Under the pieces are notes generated by a model that saw only the letters and a program-made list of their open reading frames with translations, was not told the DNA's origin and made no database searches. Made by a program: the position numbers and the translations under genes. From Gammaproteobacteria bacterium UBA1119 (GTDB taxonomy: Bacteria; Pseudomonadota; Gammaproteobacteria; Pseudomonadales; Azotimanducaceae), in contig DCBA01000122.1 in assembly GCA_002313255.1 (NCBI GenBank), positions 1-38,314 of the forward strand: a stretch of 38,314 nucleotides of DNA, read 5' to 3'. Shown piece by piece: positions 33,508 through 38,314 of the stretch. The number at the start of each line of letters is the position of its first letter. Positions within the stretch are counted from its first letter, which is position 1.

Positions 33508-34062
33508 TTACCGATAAATCACTACCGCGCGCCTATTCTTACTCCACGCGGACTCATCGTGTCCGGGGTCGTCTGGGCGTTCTTCGCCGTAGCTGACCAT
33601 TTCAATTTGGGATCGTCGAACTCCGGCTGATGTTAGAAAACTACGCACCGCATTGCCGCGACGTTCACCTAAAGCAAGGTTGTATTCGCGTGTTCCACGC
33701 TCGTCACAGTGCCCTTCAATGACTAAACGACGATCACGATTCCGAGTCAAAATGTTCGCGTGCATCTCAAGAAGGCGCAAATCGCGAGCGGAAAGTCGGG
33801 CCTGATCTAGTTCAAAGTAAAACTTAGTCGCCAAGATTCGACCAGTCGGCATGAGGGGTCGGCTACGGCTATCAAAATCGGTCGATTCCGGTTCGGCTTG
33901 AACAGCTTGCGATTGCGCAGGTTGCGATTGCACCGGCACAACATCAACCGGTGCCGCTGGTTGAGCGGCCGGCTCGGGTTCCTGTTGACTGGCGCAACCC
34001 ACAAGAATTAGCGCGGCCGCAACCAACAATGCCACGTTGTACCTTCTGACCTGCCTCATCAT
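33508..34062 (-). CDS. pal: Pal, peptidoglycan-associated lipoprotein
   Basis: 184 residues. Lipoprotein signal with lipobox LVGC (Cys23), then a Pro/Ala/Gln/Glu-rich linker (about 27-62) and an OmpA-like domain. The peptidoglycan-binding signature is IEGHCDERGTREYNLALGER (about 118-137), with the Asp and Arg that contact diaminopimelate. Pal anchors the outer membrane to the wall and is the partner of TolB. Starts at the ATG at 34062 with GGAGAGAGG ahead. Close to tolB (18 bases). Confidence 0.97.
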   Translation of the reverse strand: MMRQVRRYNVALLVAAALILVGCASQQEPEPAAQPAAPVDVVPVQSQPAQSQAVQAEPESTDFDSRSRPLMPTGRILATKFYFELDQARLSARDLRLLEMHANILTRNRDRRLVIEGHCDERGTREYNLALGERRGNAVRSFLTSAGVRRSQIEMVSYGEERPDDPGHDESAWSKNRRAVVIYR

Positions 34063-34080
34063 TCCTCTCTCCTCATCAAT

Positions 34081-35391
34081 CTATAACCCACGAGTTGCAG
34101 ACAGTGTATCGAGGTACGGCGACCAGGAGGGTTCCCGGACATCCCCTGCCGACGACGGTAATTTATATTTAACCTGACCATCAATGGATACTACGGCCAG
34201 TATACCTCGGCCCTGGTCCTGAGTCGCATATATCAACATGGTTCCGTTCGGCGCCAGCGACGGCGATTCATCCAGCGACGTTTTCGTCAATACCCGGGGT
34301 TCTTCGTCAGTTTCAAGATCTTGCCAAGCGATGTGATAAATACCTTCACGCCGATGCACGTACACTAGATGCCGCCCGTCGGGGAGCAGCCGGGCACGGG
34401 CATTATAATCACCGTGAAACGTCAGCCTTTCGGTCAACGACGTCCGTAAATCGACCCGGTAAATCTGTGGTCGGCCACCACGATCCGACGTGAAAATCAG
34501 ACTCTTCCCATCGGGCGTCCAGCCAGGTTCCGTATCTATGGCCGATATGTGGCGCGTTACCCGTCGAGGTCTGCGCGCCGGCGTCGCGATCTCCATGGTA
34601 TAGATTTCGGGATTTCCGTCCCTCGACAACACCATCGCCAATTCTCGCCCATCCGGGGAAAAGGCCGGGGCACCGTTAAGACCGGGATAGGAGGGAAGGC
34701 GCTGTCGAACGTTACTCTCAAGTTCCTGAATAACAATCGACGGCCTGCCGGTCTCAAAGGAAACGTATGCAATTCGTTGACCATCGGGGGACCAACTAGG
34801 CGATAGAAGAGGTTCCGACGTCTCAAAAAGAGTCCGCGGACGTTCACCGTCCGAATCCGCCATCTCCAGTTTGTAGCGCGCGTACGAGGTTCCAATGTTT
34901 TCGACGAGGACGTATAGAATTCGCGTCGAAAAAGCACCCCTAATACCGGTTATTTCTTCATACACGTCATCCGCGATTCGGTGCGCGATGTCGCGCATAC
35001 GATCTCGGGGCGCCGTGATTTCACCCGATTTCACCTCACGTTCGGCACTCACATCAAACAAGCGGTACGTCACCGTGATCCCACCGTCCACGCGGCTAAG
35101 ATGACGCCCGATAAGCAAGTACTCCATACCCAATATCCGCCAATCACGAAAGTAAACATCTTCTGGTTGGGATGGGTAGGAGAGCATGTTTTCTTTCTCA
35201 ATAGGCGAAAATTGCCCGCTTCGTATCAGGTCAAACGAAATAACTCCGGAGATATCGCCCGTCGAATTAGACGACGCAAATGGGACAACGGCGATCGGGA
35301 TAGGGTTGTCGTTTCCGCGGTCGATGACGATTTCTAGGGCATCTAAGCCCTGGAGGGAAGCGAATACGGCCCACCAGATCACTTTTTTCAA
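34081..35391 (-). CDS. tolB: TolB, periplasmic beta-propeller of the Tol-Pal system
   Basis: 436 residues with a short signal peptide (ends near LQGLDA), then the N-terminal alpha/beta domain (IPIAVVPFASS at about 31-41) and a C-terminal six-bladed propeller with repeated 'SPSWSPDGQRIAYVS'-type TolB repeats. The start is a TTG whose TTGA overlaps the tolA stop, with GGAGGA nine bases ahead, so tolA and tolB are translationally coupled. TolB binds Pal and the TolA/colicin site. Confidence 0.96.
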   Translation of the reverse strand: MKKVIWWAVFASLQGLDALEIVIDRGNDNPIPIAVVPFASSNSTGDISGVISFDLIRSGQFSPIEKENMLSYPSQPEDVYFRDWRILGMEYLLIGRHLSRVDGGITVTYRLFDVSAEREVKSGEITAPRDRMRDIAHRIADDVYEEITGIRGAFSTRILYVLVENIGTSYARYKLEMADSDGERPRTLFETSEPLLSPSWSPDGQRIAYVSFETGRPSIVIQELESNVRQRLPSYPGLNGAPAFSPDGRELAMVLSRDGNPEIYTMEIATPARRPRRVTRHISAIDTEPGWTPDGKSLIFTSDRGGRPQIYRVDLRTSLTERLTFHGDYNARARLLPDGRHLVYVHRREGIYHIAWQDLETDEEPRVLTKTSLDESPSLAPNGTMLIYATQDQGRGILAVVSIDGQVKYKLPSSAGDVREPSWSPYLDTLSATRGL

Positions 35392-36113
35392 CGCAACAGA
35401 TCCTCCGGTTTGAACAACAGTCGAAACTTACGGAATTGTGCTTCGAACACTTCGCTATCCTGAGGTACCTCAAAGCGCCGTGCTTTGCGAACAGCAGCTA
35501 ACGCGGACCGGTCGAACGCCGTACTTCCACTCGAATCGAGCAGGCTGACTGTATTCAAATCGCCGGTCGGGAAGAGCTCCACAAGAATACCGGCGGCCAT
35601 TTCGTTGCGGGCACTTGGCGGCCTCGACCAATGAGCTACGATACTGGCGTATATGCCGTCCACATAGGATTGTGCTACATCTTGATCGGCGCGAACGGAA
35701 ATATCGATCGCGTCTTGAGTCAACGAGCGCTCAAAGTCGCGACGCCGCATTTCTTGAAGTTGTTGGCGCCGCGCTTTCATTCGTTCGCGTCGCTCACGCT
35801 CCATGCGTTGTTCGCCCGTTTCTTTTACTTTCGACGACGCGCTGTCTTGGTCACCAAACGCGCGATTTCGAACCGACGGAGTCTTCGGCGGCGTCGAAGT
35901 GATTTTCCCGTTCGTTTTTGCGGGCAGAGGTTTCTTTTTCGGTGCTGAGCGGCGCGTTTCACGAACGATGAGCATTGCCTTGATCGCTTTCGGCTGTACG
36001 ACTACGGGTTCCCGAGAACTCGGCGCCCACTCCCATTCGAGCATTGCTACCACAACCGCATGGAGTACAAGTGCACCGACAATCGGCAGACCGTAATCAG
36101 TTAGTTTTCCCAC
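35388..36113 (-). CDS. tolA: TolA, short form
   Basis: 241 residues, much shorter than E. coli TolA (421). There is one N-terminal membrane helix (about 8-27, LPIVGALVLHAVVVAM), a short basic/charged helical region (about 50-135, rich in KKK, ERERRERMKARR) and a C-terminal TonB-like domain with VELFPTGDLNTVSLLDSSG and SALAAVRKARRF. TolA bridges the inner-membrane TolQR motor and TolB/Pal. Starts at a GTG two bases after tolR stop. The reduced middle region implies a shorter periplasmic span or compensation by Pal/CpoB. Confidence 0.92.
   Translation of the reverse strand: MGKLTDYGLPIVGALVLHAVVVAMLEWEWAPSSREPVVVQPKAIKAMLIVRETRRSAPKKKPLPAKTNGKITSTPPKTPSVRNRAFGDQDSASSKVKETGEQRMERERRERMKARRQQLQEMRRRDFERSLTQDAIDISVRADQDVAQSYVDGIYASIVAHWSRPPSARNEMAAGILVELFPTGDLNTVSLLDSSGSTAFDRSALAAVRKARRFEVPQDSEVFEAQFRKFRLLFKPEDLLR
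35401..35406 (-). promoter_or_regulatory. Ribosome binding site of tolB within tolA
   Basis: GGAGGA on the minus strand lies inside the 3' end of tolA, nine bases before the TTG start of tolB. It supports initiation at this non-ATG codon. Confidence 0.55.
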
Positions 36114-36115
36114 CG

Positions 36116-36544
36116 TTAGACGTCCGGGGGGGCGGTGATGAGCCCAACGCTTTCTGCCCCCGACTTCTGTAGGACCGTCATTATCTCGATCACCTCGGCA
36201 TACGTTAGGTCCGCGTCTGCCCGAAGAAAAACGGGGATGTCTGGCCGCGCAGCAATAATCCGCAAGGCTTGGTCTTCCAATGAAAAGATTGTGACCCGAT
36301 TGGCCTCCTTTTCCATGTTACGCATACCCACGTTAATGAATATCGCCCCATCACTACGAACGCTGACAATGAACGGATCGTCTTGGTCGTTGGACAGTGG
36401 ATCGGAAGGTTTCTGCGGCAGATTTACCTCCACTCCTTGCGTCAATATCGGTGCAGTCGCCATGAAAATCACCAACAAAACCAACATCACGTCGATATAC
36501 GGCACCACGTTGATTTCAGACATCGGCTTACGACGGGTCGCCAT
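36116..36544 (-). CDS. tolR: TolR, inner-membrane motor component
   Basis: 142 residues. Single N-terminal helix with the proton-carrying Asp18 in VPYIDVMLVLLVIFM, then a periplasmic ExbD/TolR domain (about 45-142, VSVRSDGAIFINVG and FLRADADLTYAEV). With TolQ it converts proton flow to movement of TolA during cell constriction. ATG start at 36544, three bases after tolQ stop. Confidence 0.97.
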   Translation of the reverse strand: MATRRKPMSEINVVPYIDVMLVLLVIFMATAPILTQGVEVNLPQKPSDPLSNDQDDPFIVSVRSDGAIFINVGMRNMEKEANRVTIFSLEDQALRIIAARPDIPVFLRADADLTYAEVIEIMTVLQKSGAESVGLITAPPDV

Positions 36545-36547
36545 ACT

Positions 36548-37228
36548 TTAGGTTTTTTCGGAATGTGCATGGCGGAACAAGATAGAGGTGAGCTCATCGG
36601 CAAACGCCTCGTATCGCTTCATCAGCACATCGACTCTAGTCGAGAAGCGGTTATAACCGATCACAGCAGGTATCGCTGCAAACAAACCCATCGCTGTCGC
36701 AATAAGTGCTTCTGAAATTCCAGGTGCGACCGAAGCGAGCGTCGCTTGACTCATGTTGGCAAGGCTCCGAAACGAATTCATGATGCCCCAGACCGTTCCG
36801 AAAAGACCGACGTACGGACTCGTGGAACCCACGGTAGCAAGGAACCCGAGGTGCTTTTCGAGTTGTTCCTCCTCCCGCGAAACTTCTACCCGCATAACCC
36901 GCTGCACACCCTGCATGATCGAATCCGGGTCGGTATTGGGTTGCTCTGAGAGTCTTTGAAATTCGGTGAAGCCAGAAACGAACACCGTTTCGATTCCGGT
37001 GAGTGACGAATCGTTCCCCAGATCTTTATGCAACTCACGCAAATCAATTCCGCTCCAGAAGTAGTCCTCGAATTCGTTTAGCTCCGACTGCACCCGGTCG
37101 AGCGCTCTCCACCGCTGAAAAATCATTACCCAAGAAGCTATCGATACAGCCGCAAGCAGGGCCATGATTATTTGCACTAGCAAGCTCGCGTTTGCGACGA
37201 GCGCGTATATCGAGAGGGGTTCCGACAT
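36548..37228 (-). CDS. tolQ: TolQ, inner-membrane motor component
   Basis: 226 residues with three membrane helices: about 15-35, 130-155 (ATVGSTSPYVGLFGTVWGIM) and 165-190 (ALIATAMGLFAAIPAVIGYN). The MotA/TolQ/ExbB proton-channel signature is complete. First gene of the tol-pal operon and only ten bases after ruvB. The ybgC thioesterase gene commonly found between ruvB and tolQ is absent here. Confidence 0.97.
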   Translation of the reverse strand: MSEPLSIYALVANASLLVQIIMALLAAVSIASWVMIFQRWRALDRVQSELNEFEDYFWSGIDLRELHKDLGNDSSLTGIETVFVSGFTEFQRLSEQPNTDPDSIMQGVQRVMRVEVSREEEQLEKHLGFLATVGSTSPYVGLFGTVWGIMNSFRSLANMSQATLASVAPGISEALIATAMGLFAAIPAVIGYNRFSTRVDVLMKRYEAFADELTSILFRHAHSEKT

Positions 37229-37238
37229 CAGTTAAATC

Positions 37239-38285
37239 TTATAGCTCAAGCTCGTTTTGATCGGATTGATTACCCACTGGCGTAGGCGGCGCTATCGAAA
37301 AATGGTGATACGCACGCTCAGTCGCAACCCGACCCCGCGGGGTACGCATCATATAACCCTGTTGAATGAGGTAGGGTTCGACGACATCCTCGATCGTATC
37401 CCGCTCTTCTCCAATCGCGGCCGCCAACGAATCCAGACCGACCGGTCCACCCGAGAACTTTTCAAGAATGGTGAGAAGTAGTTTTCGATCCATGACATCG
37501 ATACCTTCCTCATCGACATTAAGTAACTCCAGTGCCGCGTCTGCCGTCTCGGCCGACACGTTTCCATCCGCCCGTACCTCCGCGTAATCCCTGACACGAC
37601 GCAACAGTCGATTGGCCACTCGGGGCGTCCCGCGGGCCCGCCGCGCAATTTCCAACGCCCCCTCGGCATCGACTTTGACGTCAAGTCTTTGGCCAGTACG
37701 CGTCACAATTTCCGTCAATTCCTCGACCGCATAGAACTCAAGCCGGTGGACAATGCCGAATCGATCTCTTAGCGGCGAAGTCAGAAGGCCTGCGCGGGTC
37801 GTCGCTCCAATCAGAGTAAAAGGCTTGAGCGTATACGGTATCGAACGCGCCGCCGGTCCCTCACCGATAACGATGTCGATACGATAGTCCTCCATCGCCG
37901 GGTAGAGTATCTCTTCGACCGACGCCGACAACCGATGTATTTCGTCAATGAAAAGGACATCGTTCTCTTCAAGATTACTTAGGAGAGCGACCAATTCGCC
38001 TGCCTTTTCAATGACAGGACCAGACGTAGTCTTCAATCCCACCTGCATTTCATTAGCGACGATATGGGCGAGCGTCGTCTTGCCAAGTCCAGGCGGGCCG
38101 AAGATCAAGGTGTGGTCCAGCGGTTCGTTACGTTTACGCGCCGCTTCGACAAATATCTGCATTTGTTCCTTAACGGAATTCTGTCCCACGAAGTCCCCTA
38201 TCAATTTCGGCCGTAAGGCTCGATCAAAAGCCCTATCTTCGGTGCCGCTTTGTCCGGAAGTGATGCGGTCCGGTTTAATGCTCAT
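37239..38285 (-). CDS. ruvB: RuvB, Holliday-junction branch-migration helicase
   Basis: 348 residues. Walker [10 protein letters not shown] (63-71), Walker B DEIH (114-117), sensor 1 GATTRAG (about 160), and the C-terminal winged-helix domain with [13 protein letters not shown] (about 305-317). RuvB hexamers power branch migration with RuvA. The start at 38285 gives the normal length. A tandem open frame ending in TGA overlaps the ATG (ATGA) and is probably the end of ruvA. Confidence 0.98.
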   Translation of the reverse strand: MSIKPDRITSGQSGTEDRAFDRALRPKLIGDFVGQNSVKEQMQIFVEAARKRNEPLDHTLIFGPPGLGKTTLAHIVANEMQVGLKTTSGPVIEKAGELVALLSNLEENDVLFIDEIHRLSASVEEILYPAMEDYRIDIVIGEGPAARSIPYTLKPFTLIGATTRAGLLTSPLRDRFGIVHRLEFYAVEELTEIVTRTGQRLDVKVDAEGALEIARRARGTPRVANRLLRRVRDYAEVRADGNVSAETADAALELLNVDEEGIDVMDRKLLLTILEKFSGGPVGLDSLAAAIGEERDTIEDVVEPYLIQQGYMMRTPRGRVATERAYHHFSIAPPTPVGNQSDQNELEL

Positions 38286-38314
38286 GCGTTTGTCGTCATC
38301 CGTTGCAACGCCAT
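38282..38314 (-). CDS. ruvA: Probable C-terminal end of RuvA, cut by window edge
   Basis: Ten codons before a TGA that overlaps the ruvB ATG by four bases, reading [10 protein letters not shown]. Too short to identify by sequence. The call rests on the near-universal ruvA-ruvB order and the ATGA overlap. Confidence 0.45.
   Translation of the reverse strand: MALQRMTTNA

Overview
The window reads as chromosomal DNA of a Gammaproteobacterium, probably a free-living aerobic heterotroph of the marine or lipid-degrading kind (the habitat is inference). The assignment rests on gene order seen directly: (ruvA)-ruvB-tolQRAB-pal-cpoB-queE-queC next to tRNA-Lys, and nadA / bepA / tusA-like / perM / dapA-bamC / MBL hydrolase. 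From established knowledge these blocks have close counterparts in Pseudomonas and relatives. No phage, insertion sequence, CRISPR array or rRNA is visible.

Layout. (1) 1-8443: accessory catabolic region. It has two divergent phytanoyl-CoA-dioxygenase-like genes (one cut by the window edge), an SDR, an MFS carrier, a CpdA-like phosphodiesterase divergent from a GFA-family protein, a co-translated pair of acyl-CoA dehydrogenases of the pimeloyl-CoA dehydrogenase large/small subunit type, and a serine beta-lactamase-like hydrolase. (2) 8579-13209: a large TonB-dependent receptor flanked by two small, similarly built secreted helical proteins. The receptor and the upstream small gene each end in a near-identical hairpin terminator. 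(3) 13293-20055: conserved housekeeping block (VicX/YycJ-like MBL hydrolase, bamC, dapA, perM, tusA-like, bepA, nadA). (4) 20164-30553: second accessory block of acyl-CoA and alcohol metabolism: GshB-like ATP-grasp, three SDRs, a decayed acyl-CoA dehydrogenase pseudogene, YfcE-type phosphoesterase, a small unknown gene coupled to an alpha/beta hydrolase, MFS and GPH carriers, an MBL hydrolase and a crotonase lacking both hydratase glutamates. (5) 30644-38314: tRNA-Lys(UUU) with its own stable-RNA-type promoter, a bacterial homologue of the archaeal tRNA pseudouridine-54 methyltransferase TrmY only 22 nt downstream, queC/queE, the Tol-Pal envelope operon and ruvB.

How the genes fit together. 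The envelope genes (BamC, BepA, Tol-Pal, CpoB) maintain the outer membrane in which the receptor sits. The accessory blocks are dominated by acyl-CoA dehydrogenases, SDRs, a crotonase and hydrolases, which suggests breakdown of branched, cyclic or sterol/terpenoid-type acids, but no substrate can be read from sequence. The right end joins a tRNA gene to three enzymes of tRNA modification.

Points of most interest: the tRNA-Lys/TrmY-like arrangement, the receptor with twin secreted helical proteins and twin terminators, the acyl-CoA dehydrogenase relic with three surviving pieces, the active-site-deficient crotonase, and repeated use of TTG starts, twice as 4-base TTGA stop/start overlaps (tolA-tolB, queE-queC).
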